NCBI RefSeq assembly: GCF_040438645.1
Contig: NZ_CP159253.1
Span: forward strand, 2,914,001 to 2,978,000
From: Mesorhizobium sp. WSM2240
GTDB taxonomy: Bacteria > Pseudomonadota > Alphaproteobacteria > Rhizobiales > Rhizobiaceae
Length of the DNA stretch: 64,000 nucleotides
Reading direction: 5' to 3'
Position 1 is the first letter of the stretch. Each line of letters opens with the position of its first letter. A program made the position numbers and the translations under genes. Below the pieces are notes generated by a model, which was given only the letters and a program-made list of their open reading frames with translations, was not told where the DNA came from and did no database searches. Positions 38,426 through 48,300 of this stretch are shown here, piece by piece.

Positions 38426-39256
38426 ATGACGCTACACCGGATTTCGGACTGGAACGACGCCTACACCAATTCCGCCTACATACCTGGCGGCGAAGGCTAT
38501 CTCGACAAATGGCAGTTGCTCGCGGCCGACTTCCGCGACGAGATGGGCCGCGCCGGACGGCTGCAGGCCGATATCTCCTACGGCACCCATCAGCGAAACC
38601 GTTTTGACCTGTTCTTGCCCACCGATACGCCCAAGGGCCTGGTGGTATTCGTGCATGGCGGCTACTGGATGAAGTTCGACAAATCCTACTGGTCGCATCT
38701 GACCAGAGGCTCGCTCGAACACGGCTACGCAGTGGCCCTGCCCTCCTACGAGTTGTGCCCGGAAGCACGAATTTCGGAAATCGTGAGGCAGGTCGCCGAC
38801 GCCATCACCGCCGCTGCCGGCGAAGTTCCCGGCCCAATTCACCTAACCGGCCATTCGGCGGGCGGGCATCTCGTCAGCCGTATGATCTGCACCACGACGC
38901 CGTTTTCCGGTGAGGTGGTTTCGCGCATCGTGAAGACAGTCTCCATTTCCGGCCTGCATGATCTGCGCCCGCTGATGAACACGAAGATGAACGATACGCT
39001 GCAGCTCAATCTCGCCGAGGCGCGGGCTGAAAGCCCGGCGCTGCTCGAACCGCTCGACGGCATCGACCTGACCTGCTGGGTCGGGTCCGCGGAGCGGCCG
39101 GAATTCCTGCGCCAAAACGGACTGCTCGAAAATCTGTGGAGCAGCTTCGACGTCCGCCTCTCCAGCATCGAGGAGCCCGGGCGGCACCATTTCGATGTCA
39201 TTGAAGGGCTGGCGGACGCCAATCATCCGCTGGTGAGAACGCTGCTGGCGGTGTAA
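38426..39256 (+). CDS. Kynurenine formamidase, alpha/beta-hydrolase type
   Basis: 276 residues from the ATG at 38426; the frame upstream crosses the operator palindromes and is excluded. The oxyanion loop is HGGYW (77-81), a mark of formamidases and related esterases. The nucleophile is Ser144 in LTGHSAGGHLVS, and a late His lies in EPGRHHFDVIEGL. It should convert N-formyl-kynurenine to kynurenine plus formate. It is not of the cyclase-fold KynB type usual in many bacteria. It is divergent from the 2-aminobenzoyl-CoA operon and shares its control region. Confidence 0.85.
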   Translation: MTLHRISDWNDAYTNSAYIPGGEGYLDKWQLLAADFRDEMGRAGRLQADISYGTHQRNRFDLFLPTDTPKGLVVFVHGGYWMKFDKSYWSHLTRGSLEHGYAVALPSYELCPEARISEIVRQVADAITAAAGEVPGPIHLTGHSAGGHLVSRMICTTTPFSGEVVSRIVKTVSISGLHDLRPLMNTKMNDTLQLNLAEARAESPALLEPLDGIDLTCWVGSAERPEFLRQNGLLENLWSSFDVRLSSIEEPGRHHFDVIEGLADANHPLVRTLLAV

Positions 39257-39284
39257 GAATTCCTGCCGAAAGCTCGGAGGTCCG

Positions 39285-39521
39285 ATGAAAGCCGTATTCG
39301 TCCAATTGCAGTGCGCCCCCGGCCAGACCTACGCGGTCGCCGACCACCTTTTCGAGCGCGAGGTGGCCTCGGAACTCTATTCGACCAGCGGCGAGTACGA
39401 CCTCCTCATGAAGATCTACATTGAGGACGGCGTCGACATCGGCAAGTTCATCAACGAGAACATCGCCAATGTCCCCGGCATCGTCCGGTCGCTGACGACG
39501 CTCACCTTCAAGGCATTTTGA
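39285..39521 (+). CDS. Lrp/AsnC ligand-binding (RAM) domain protein without HTH
   Basis: 78 residues making one RAM domain only: KAVFVQLQCAPGQTYAVADHLFEREVASE, then SGEYDLLMKIYIEDGVDIGKFINENIANVPGIVRSLTTLTF. No DNA-binding part is present. It starts 28 bases after the formamidase stop with GGAGG well placed, so it is in that transcript. In Pseudomonas kynurenine genes are controlled by an Lrp/AsnC regulator, KynR; this stand-alone domain might sense or buffer the same ligand, which is inference. Confidence 0.88.
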   Translation: MKAVFVQLQCAPGQTYAVADHLFEREVASELYSTSGEYDLLMKIYIEDGVDIGKFINENIANVPGIVRSLTTLTFKAF

Positions 39522-39572
39522 TCTACAGAATCTTGCGCCCCTGGTTCAGGATCGCGGCGCAACATGCCGTTT

Positions 39573-40337
39573 TCAATCTGGCTTTCGCTCGGCGCGGCGG
39601 GCCGCGATGTAGCGCATCGCCATTACGCGGCGGCGCAGGATCTCGGTGCGCATAGCCGACAGATGCAGCGTGAAGAACAGCGCGGTGAAGCCAAGCGCCA
39701 TCACCAGCAGCGGCCACAGCAGGCTCGGATGGATGGTCGGGCCGTCGAGCCGCAGCACCGATGCCGGCTGGTGCAGCGTGTTCCACCAATCGACCGAGAA
39801 TTTGATGATCGGGATGTTGATGAAACCGACCAGCGTAATGATCGCCGCTGCGCGGGCCGCGCGGGATGGATCGTCGAGCGCCCGGGTCAGCGCGATGATG
39901 CCGAGATACATCAGGAAAAGAACGAACACCGAGGTCAGCCGCGCATCCCAGACCCACCATGCGCCCCACATGGGCTTGCCCCAGATCGAGCCGGTGACGA
40001 GCGCAAGTGCGGTGAAAACCGCGCCGATCGGAGCTGCGGCCTTCAGCGAAACATCGGCCAGCGGGTGGCGCCAGACCAACGTACCGATCGCCGACACCGC
40101 CATCAGCGAGTAACACATCATGGCGAGCCAGGCGAACGGCACGTGGATGTACATGATGCGCACGGTGATGCCCTGCTGGTAATCTTCGGGCGCAGCGAAT
40201 GCCAGGTAAAGTCCGATGGCGAGCACCAGCGCCGAGAAGCCGGCGAGCCACGGCGTCAGCCATGCGCTCAGCGCCAGAAAGCGGGTGGGATTGGCAAGGT
40301 CGATCCAGCGGCCGGGCCGCGCGGTTGTTTCGCTCAT
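39573..40337 (-). CDS. ccmC: Heme exporter protein CcmC
   Basis: 254 residues with six hydrophobic segments and the tryptophan-rich haem-handling loop GKPMWGAWWVWDARLTS. The FAWLAMMCYSLMAVSAIG and IIKFSVDWWNTLHQPAS segments carry the family's histidines (His near VPFAWL and NTLHQP). CcmC delivers haem to CcmE in cytochrome c maturation at the inner membrane. No ccmA, ccmB, ccmD or ccmG lies next to it in this window, which is unusual. It is convergent with the RAM-domain gene and downstream of ndvA by 64 bases. Confidence 0.92.
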   Translation of the reverse strand: MSETTARPGRWIDLANPTRFLALSAWLTPWLAGFSALVLAIGLYLAFAAPEDYQQGITVRIMYIHVPFAWLAMMCYSLMAVSAIGTLVWRHPLADVSLKAAAPIGAVFTALALVTGSIWGKPMWGAWWVWDARLTSVFVLFLMYLGIIALTRALDDPSRAARAAAIITLVGFINIPIIKFSVDWWNTLHQPASVLRLDGPTIHPSLLWPLLVMALGFTALFFTLHLSAMRTEILRRRVMAMRYIAARRAERKPD

Positions 40338-40401
40338 GGCCCGTTACATAGACCCGCCGTCCGCCCGCGGCAATTGCGGCTATCGCCGCAGGCGGGCGAG
40401 G

Positions 40402-42177
40402 CTAAGCCGCTTCGCCCCGCAGCGATACATGGCTGAGGCGGCGGACTTCCTCGTCGGTCAGGAGCCCGCCCGCCCGCAACAGGCCGGCGAAGCGGCCATT
40501 GGTTGCCGACAATTCGGCGAAGCCGCCCATTTCGACCACCCTGCCATTGTCCATGAAGACGACCAGGTCGGCGTCGCGCACGGTCGTCAGCCGGTGGGCG
40601 ATAATGAAGGTGGTGCGGCCCTGGCGGAGCGCGTCTATGGCGTCCTTAACCCGCGACTCCGTTTCGACGTCGAGCGCGCTTGTCGCCTCGTCGAGCACCA
40701 GTATCGGTGCGTCTTTGAGGATGGCGCGCGCTATCGCGATGCGCTGGCGCTCGCCGCCCGAAAGCTGGCCGCCGCGTTCGCCGACCTTGGTGTCGTAGCC
40801 GTCACTCTTGGCCAGGATGAACTCCTGGGCGGCGGCGGCTTGCGCTGCCGCTTGCACTTCGGCGTCGTGGGCGCTCTCACGGCCGATGCGGATGTTCTCC
40901 ACGATCGAGCGATTGAACAGGCCGGCGTCCTGGAACACCGTTGCGATCGACTGGCGCAGCGACTTCTTGGTTACGGTGCGGGTGTCGATGCCGTCCACCA
41001 GGATGCGGCCCGAATCCGGATTGTGCACCCGCTGGAGGAGATTGATCAGCGTGGTCTTGCCGGCGCCGGTCGGGCCGACAATCGCAACGGTCTGGCCGGC
41101 GTGGACCTCGAACGATACGTCACGCACGCCCTGCCCCGAATTCGGGAACTCGAAGGTAACATTCTCGAAACGGACATGGCCGGTGACATTGGCGAGTTCG
41201 CGCTGGCCGGCGGGTTCGGTCCGGTCGGCAGCCGCATCCTCGAGGCGATAGAAGTCTTCCAGTTTGGCGCGGGCCTCGAAAATCTGGTTGACGAAGGCGG
41301 AGACCTGGTCGAGGCGGCTGATCAGGAGCGATGCGAAGCCGGTGAACGCAACGATGTCGCCGATGCGCAGTTCGCCGCGCGAAACCAGCCAAGCGCCGAT
41401 GAGGAGCACGACCATCATCGAGATGGTGGAAGCGAGGCGATGCATCGCAGCGGCCAGCGCCCACCAATCCAGCACAGGATACTGGACCTGGATCAGTTTG
41501 CGTACATAGCTCTGCAGGGCTTCGGTTTCCTGGGTTACGCGATTGTAGCTCTGCAGCACTGCGACGTTGCTGACCGAATCCGTGACGTGCGAAAAGACGT
41601 CGTGATAGTGCTTTTCGACCCGTGCCTGGCCTTCCTTGGTCTTGTGCATGACCAGCCGGCCGATCGCGACATAGAGAATGCCGAGTACCAGCAGCACCGC
41701 CGACATCCGGATGTCGAGTGAGATCGCGGTCGGCACGAGAAGTATAAGCGCGACGGCGGTCGTCAGGTGCTGGCGCATGAATTCCAGCCACAGGCCAAAA
41801 AGGGTTTCGACCGCACGCAAAAGCGTATGCAGCGCGTTGGAGGTGCCTCGCTGGTGATGCCAGGAAAGCGGCATCGCGATCACCCGCTCGAAGGATTCGC
41901 AAAGCACGCCGGCGCGGCGGGCATGCGCCAGCCGGTCGGCGCCGCGCGCCACCAGTACATAGGCGACGATGTTGAAGGCGCCGAGGCTCGCCCACATGGC
42001 TAGAGTGGAGACCACTTCGCGCTTCTCGGAGATGGCGTCGATGATGCGGCCGAACATGATCGGCTCGGCGATGGTAACGATGGCGAGGACAACATTTGCA
42101 GCACAAATAAAGATTACACGCTGTCTGTCGGCCGCCAGGTACCGGAGCGCTCGCCAATAGATTTCCAGCAAGGACAC
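40402..42177 (-). CDS. ndvA: Beta-(1,2)-glucan exporter, ATP-binding/permease protein
   Basis: 591 residues, a half-size ABC exporter: six membrane segments in about residues 1-320, then the ATPase domain with Walker A GPTGAGKTTLINL, signature LSGGERQRIAIARAI and Walker B PILVLDEATSALDVETES. Its position after ndvB and its size agree with NdvA/ChvA of Sinorhizobium and Agrobacterium. It exports cyclic beta-1,2-glucan to the periplasm, where it supports osmoadaptation and infection of hosts. It lies 221 bases downstream of ndvB and probably has its own promoter there. Confidence 0.93.
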   Translation of the reverse strand: MSLLEIYWRALRYLAADRQRVIFICAANVVLAIVTIAEPIMFGRIIDAISEKREVVSTLAMWASLGAFNIVAYVLVARGADRLAHARRAGVLCESFERVIAMPLSWHHQRGTSNALHTLLRAVETLFGLWLEFMRQHLTTAVALILLVPTAISLDIRMSAVLLVLGILYVAIGRLVMHKTKEGQARVEKHYHDVFSHVTDSVSNVAVLQSYNRVTQETEALQSYVRKLIQVQYPVLDWWALAAAMHRLASTISMMVVLLIGAWLVSRGELRIGDIVAFTGFASLLISRLDQVSAFVNQIFEARAKLEDFYRLEDAAADRTEPAGQRELANVTGHVRFENVTFEFPNSGQGVRDVSFEVHAGQTVAIVGPTGAGKTTLINLLQRVHNPDSGRILVDGIDTRTVTKKSLRQSIATVFQDAGLFNRSIVENIRIGRESAHDAEVQAAAQAAAAQEFILAKSDGYDTKVGERGGQLSGGERQRIAIARAILKDAPILVLDEATSALDVETESRVKDAIDALRQGRTTFIIAHRLTTVRDADLVVFMDNGRVVEMGGFAELSATNGRFAGLLRAGGLLTDEEVRRLSHVSLRGEAA

Positions 42178-42398
42178 GCAATTACCTCGTCATAAAAATT
42201 GTGCAGTGCATCAATTTGCGACTCGTAACGTTTGTCGCGCGGCAAGACAATGCGCACATAGCCCGCCGGTTCCTCGTTTTCGAACAAAAGATCACAACGA
42301 CTGGTAATCTGGCGTGATGGCTAAGGTTTTGAGTTTTAAGGAAAAACGGCTATCGTGCGGCAAAAATATGGCAGCAGGTTGTTCGACTTACCTACTCG

Positions 42399-45300
42399 CT
42401 ATGCGGGTATGCGGACCAGCACCTCGATTTCGCCGGCGTCGGCAAGCGCAAAACTCGTGCCTTTCACGTCGGAACCATCGATTTCGACGGCCACAGCCTT
42501 CCTGCCCTTTTCCCTTGCCACCCGAATGCGATAGGTCGCGCCGGCGAGCCTGAGCGTCGCGGAATAGCCATCCCAGTGCCCCGGCAGGACCGGATTGACG
42601 ACAAGATTTTTTCCGTCCTTGCGGATGCCGAGAATGCCTTCCACGGCGGCCCGATACAGCCAGCCGGCGGAACCCGTATACCAGGTCCAGCCGCCGCGGC
42701 CGCCTTTTTCGCCCTCGGAATAGATGTCGGCGGCAACCACATAGGGCTCGACGCGGTACCTCTCGGCTGCCTCCTCGTCGGCCGCGTGGTTGACGGGATT
42801 GAGCATCCGGAAAATCCGGTAAGCATCGTCGGCACGGCCCATTTCGGCGAGCGCAATGACAAACCACGTTGCGGCATGGGTATATTGTCCGCCGTTTTCG
42901 CGTACGCCCGGCGGATAGAACTTGATGTAGCCGGGCTCCTTTTCGGTTTCGGAGAAGGGCGGCGTGAACAGGCGCACGATCTGCAATTCATCGTCGACGA
43001 GCCGGCGAATGGCCGCGTCCATGGCGGTGCGCGAACGCACTGGATCGCCTTCGCCCGATAGCACGCTCCAGGACTGCGCGATGGAATCGATTTGGCACTC
43101 GTCGGAATTGCGCGATCCGAGCGGCGTGCCGTCGTCGAAGCTCCCGCGGCGGTACCATTCGCCGTCCCAGCCGGCGGTTTCAAGAGCGCGCTTAAGCGCG
43201 GCCGCATGCTTGTCCCACTGCTGGGCGCGTTTGTTGTCCTTGCGGTTCCGGGCGATCGGCGCGAATTCGCCGAGCGTCCTGAGCAGGAACCAGCCGAGCC
43301 AGACGCTTTCGCCCTTGCCGCCTTCGCCGACGCGGTTCATGCCATCGTTCCAGTCGCCGCCCAGGATCAGCGGCAGGCCGGTCGACCCGGTGCGCTTTAC
43401 CGCGAGGTCGAGTCCTCGGGCGCAATGTTCGTAGACCGTCGCCGTTTCCTGCGCGATCTCGGGCGTGAAGAAGGCGTCATGCTCGCCCTCCCCCAGTGCC
43501 GGTCCATTGATGAAGTGCGCCTGCTCCTCAAGGATCGAGGCATCGCCGGTGACGCCGACGTAGCGCGCGGCGGCCGAAGCCAGCCAGACGACATCGTCGG
43601 AAATCATGGTGCGCACGCCGGCGCCAGTGCGCGGCAGCCACCAATGCTGGACGTCACCTTCCGGAAACTGCCGTCTGGCGGCGTTCAGTATCTGGTCGCG
43701 CGCAAGCGACGGGTCGTGCAACAAGAGCGCCAACGTGTCCTGGAGCTGATCGCGGAAGCCGAAGGCGCCGCTCGCCTGATAGAATGCCGAGCGCGCGCGG
43801 ATCCGGCAGGCGAGGCTCTGGTAGGGGAGCCAGTGATTGACCATGGCGTCCAGCGCCTTGTCCGGCGTCTCGACCTGCAGCGTGTCGAGGAAGCCCCGCC
43901 ATTCGCGCTCGGTCTCGGCCAGCCGCTCATCGAAATTCTTGGCGCGGTTACGCTGGACAAAGGCACTTGCCTCCTCCGGCGAGGCAGCATCACCCAACAG
44001 CCACAGGAGCGAAACCTCGCCTCCTGCCGGGACCTCGACGTCGCGGGCGATCGCCGCGCATGGATCGAAGCCCGCTTCGACCCGGCCGCTGAGACTAGCA
44101 CCCTCGATTGCCAACTGCGGAGCCTCGACGGAGCCGCCTCCGATGAACTCCCGGCGGTCGGCGGTAACCGATTGGGCGTCGCCGTCACTCGCAAGAAATG
44201 CGACGCGGTCGCCGAACTCGAGACTGAAGGCGTTCTGCGCCAGCAACGCGCCGGTCGCTAGGTCGATCGACGGCACGATGGTGGGAGCCGATCTCGCACG
44301 ATTGCTGCCGAGCACCCATTCTGCGTAGCCATAGATCCGAAGCCGCGCCGGAGCACTCCCCGAATTGCGGATCCGCAGGCGCGAAATCTTCACCGGATCG
44401 ACGGAATCGACCAGTTGCGCGACCTCCATCGCGAGCGGTCCGCGCTCGGCGCTGAAGGTGCTGACGCCCTGCCCGTGGCGCGCCTCGTAGACCACGGCAG
44501 GATCGCGAAGCACCGCGGCGAAAGGCGAGAATGCCTCGCCGGTCGCATGATCGAAGATGTAGATCGCCTCGCCCGGCCGGTTGCAGACCGGGTCGTTTGA
44601 CCATGGCGTGAGTTGGAAATCGCGGCTGTTGCGGCTCCAGGTGAATGATGCGCCTTCGGCCGAGGTGTGGAAGCCGAACGAGGCATTGGAAATGACATTG
44701 ATCCAGGGCTGCGGCGTCGTGCGCCGGCCGGAGAGCCTGACCACATAATCGCGGCCATCCCTGTCGAAGCCGCCGAACCCGTTCCACGAGAGGAGCCCGT
44801 CTCCAGACGGGAGCGGCGCGTCTTCGATTTCGGCTGCCGCAACCCGCAGCGGTCTCGGCGAGACGGCAGCTACACCTTCCTGGGCCTCGCGCAACGCATC
44901 CCGCGCCTGGAGCGCGGGGACTTCGGCACGCTCGATCTGGTCCGGTATCGTGCCGTTCCTGGTGTGCAGCGCTATGCGCGCGGCAGCGAGCAGCGTCCTG
45001 TAGGACACCTCGTCCATCAGATCGCGGCGTACCGCGAAGATATGCTGGCGCGGACCGTGCTCCTTGCCTCTCAGCCGGCTGTTTTCGCAATGCCATTCAA
45101 TGGCTTGCTGCAGATCCTGCACATACGACGAAGCCTGCTCGTTGACCACGACGAGGTCGGCAAGCAGGCCGCGGGCACGCAGATATTCCTGGAAGCGCAG
45201 CGCCTGCGACACGATTTCAAGGTCCGCCACGTCGCTGATCCTGATGGCGAAGATCGGAAAATCCCCCGAAATCGCCATTGGCCACAGCGCTGACTGGTGT

Positions 45301-48300
45301 CCCATGCCGGATGTGATCACCTCGCCCGGCATGCGCATGAACGGATCGGGGTAGATCAGGTAACGGGCAAGCTTCTGGCCGTTGGCGGCATCGGCTAGGC
45401 TCATGCCGATATGGCGGGTCTGCACCTGCGATCGCGTCCAGGACAGCATTGCCTGGCGCGCAAAGCTCTCGGCGTTGTCCAGCCTGGCCAGCGTCGATTC
45501 GATCTCGTCTCGGTCGGCCCCGACCACCGTCCAGAACGTCACCTCCACCTTCTTGTTGGCGGGCACTCGGACACGGCGGCGCAGCGCCATGACCGGATCG
45601 AGCACGAAACCGGAATTGCCGCCGAGCTTCGCACCGGGATCGAACGCCGCCGCGTTCGCGATGGTCCTGCCTCGGCCGATGAAGGCGCGCCGGTCGGTCT
45701 CGGCTTCAGTGTCCCGGCTGGCGCCGAACGTGTCGGTGACGAAATGCGCAACAGCAATGTCCGGCTCGTTCGCGGCCCGCTTGCGGCGCTGCGCGTAAAT
45801 GGTGCTGTTGCCCGGCCAGATCTCCGTCTCCACGAACATTTTCGAGAAGGCCGGATGGGCGCTGTCGGATGCCTCGGGCGCCAGCACCAGTTCGGCGAAG
45901 GAAGTCACTTCGATGAAGCGATCGGCGTCGCCGTCGTTCCAGAGCGTGACGCGGCGGCCTTCACCATTGCCCTCGGAAACGACGATGACCTCAACTTCCG
46001 AGCGCAGCGTGCCGACCGTCTTGATGAAGCTCGCCTTGTCGTCGCTGAAAAGCGTCTGCGCGTGTTCGCCGGGCGCGCGTTTGGGCTCGGCCGTCGCCGA
46101 CCACCAATCGCCCGTCTCGGTGTCGCGCAGGAATAAGTATGTCCCGAGGCGGTCCTCCGTCGGGTCAGGCTGCCAGCGGGTGACCGCGAGGTCGTTCCAG
46201 CGGCTGTAGCCCGAGCCGGTCGCCGTCACCATTACCGAGTACCGCCCGTTGGACATCAGATTGGTCGACCGCAGCGCCGCGGCAGGCTCGAGGATGAGCC
46301 TGGTATCGGCGCTGGGCTCTGCCTCCACGACCTTGCCGCGCTCGTCTGCTTCGGTCCTGACGGTGGCGACCGGAATGTCGCGCGGGGCCTTTTCCTGGAG
46401 CAGCAACTCCGCCGCCTCGATCACCGGGTCGCTGTGGAAGCGGTCGCGCATACGACCTTCGAAGATCGCATTGGCGACAGCCACGATCGACATGCCCTGG
46501 TGATGGGCCATGTAGTTGAACACCACGGCATGGGTCTTGCCTTCAGGCACGCGCTGCGGCGTGAAGTCGACAGCGTCATAGAAGCCATAGCGGCCGAGCG
46601 CACCGATGGTCCGCAGACGCTCCAGATTTTCCACCGCTTGGTGCGGCATGAATTGCGCCGCCAGCACGGTGGCATAGGGGGCAACCACGGTATTCTGCGC
46701 CAAGCCACGCTTGAGGCCGAGGCCGGGAACGCCGAAATTAGTGTATTGGTAGGTCATCTCCCTGTCGCGGCCATTGTAGGCCGCTTCCGAAATGCCCCAC
46801 GGAATATTCTTCGAACGGCCGTACTGGATCTGCCGGGCGATCACCAGCTTGCTGGTCTGGTTGAGGATACCGCCCTGCGGCTCCTTCATGACCAGCGGCG
46901 GCATCAGATATTCGAACATCGAGCCCGACCACGACATCAGAGCACCGCGGAAGCCGATTTCAACGATCGGACGGCCGAGCCGGAACCAATGTTCGGTCGG
47001 GATGTCGCCCTTGGCTATGGCGAATAGGCTGGTCAGCCGCGCCTCCGAAGCGAGCAGGTCGTAGCAGCTCTCGTCGAGCTGGTGCTCCTCGACGCGATAG
47101 CCGATCGACAGAAGCTTGCGCTCGCGCCGCAACAGGAATGAGAAATCCATCTCGAAGGCGAATTTGCGGGTACGCTCGCGCAGAGAGATGAGCCTGCCCC
47201 GCAACGCTTCCACCGCATTCTCGTCGCTGTGCGCGTCGTGAACATGCGCCTCGCAGGTCGCCTGCAGCTTCAGCGCCCAATCGGGCAGCGTTTCGCTGCG
47301 CGACGACCCGACTTCCGCATGTATGGCGCTGGCGAGCTTGCGGATCTCGCCGGCGAGCACGGCCAGGTTGATCGTGCGGATCGACGCCATCTCGGGCTGC
47401 TGCTTGATCGTATCGACCGCGCGACGCATGCCTTCGATGCGGTCGCGCAGGCGCTGGCGCAAAGGCCGTAGCTGACGACGGTCGTCCGGAAGCTCTTCGA
47501 GGCTCTGCTCTAGGATTGAGACGCAGTCGAGCAGCCCCTCGAACTCGCCCTGCAGATGCACCGAGGGCGCTTCGGCCCATTCGGCGCAGGCGGCGGCGAC
47601 CGCCAATAGATGGCCGGCCAGATTGCCGCTGTCGACGCTCGACACATAGAGCGGATAGAGTGGCCTTAGCGTCGCCGTATCATACCAATTGTAGAGATGG
47701 CCGCGGAAGCGCTCCATGCTCTCGATCGTGGTCATCGTCGCCTCGATGCGGCCGAGCGCATCGGCAAGGCTGATCCAGCCGAAATCGCGCGCCGACACGA
47801 CGGACAGGAGATAGACTCCGATATTGGTCGGCGAGGTGCGCTGGGCCACGACCGGAAGCGGCGTTTCCTGGAAATTGTCAGGCGGCAGCATGTTGTGGTG
47901 CGGAGTGACGTAGGTCTCGAAATAGGCCCAGGTGCGGCGCGCCACGACGCGCAACCGCTCCTCGTCGCTCGGGGTGATGCGCAGCCGGTCCTCGGTCTCG
48001 GCCGAGCGGCTGATCAGCCATGCGAAAGCCGGCGACCCGGCCCAGAAGATGGCGAAGAAGAATGCGACGAAGGCGCCGGTTGAATCGGTCGCCACCGGTA
48101 TGGCCAGGCCGACGAAGGCAATGACGACGGCGCCCCACATCAACCGGTAGTAAGCCACCAGCCCGTTTCCGCTGCTCTTGTGAGCCTGCGAGGCGGTTCG
48201 CCATTCCAGCAGGTTGCGGCGGCTGACGAAAAGGCGATAAAGCGTACGCACGATTGCGTCGCCCATCATCCAGGCGAGATGCGCCATCAGCACGATCTTC

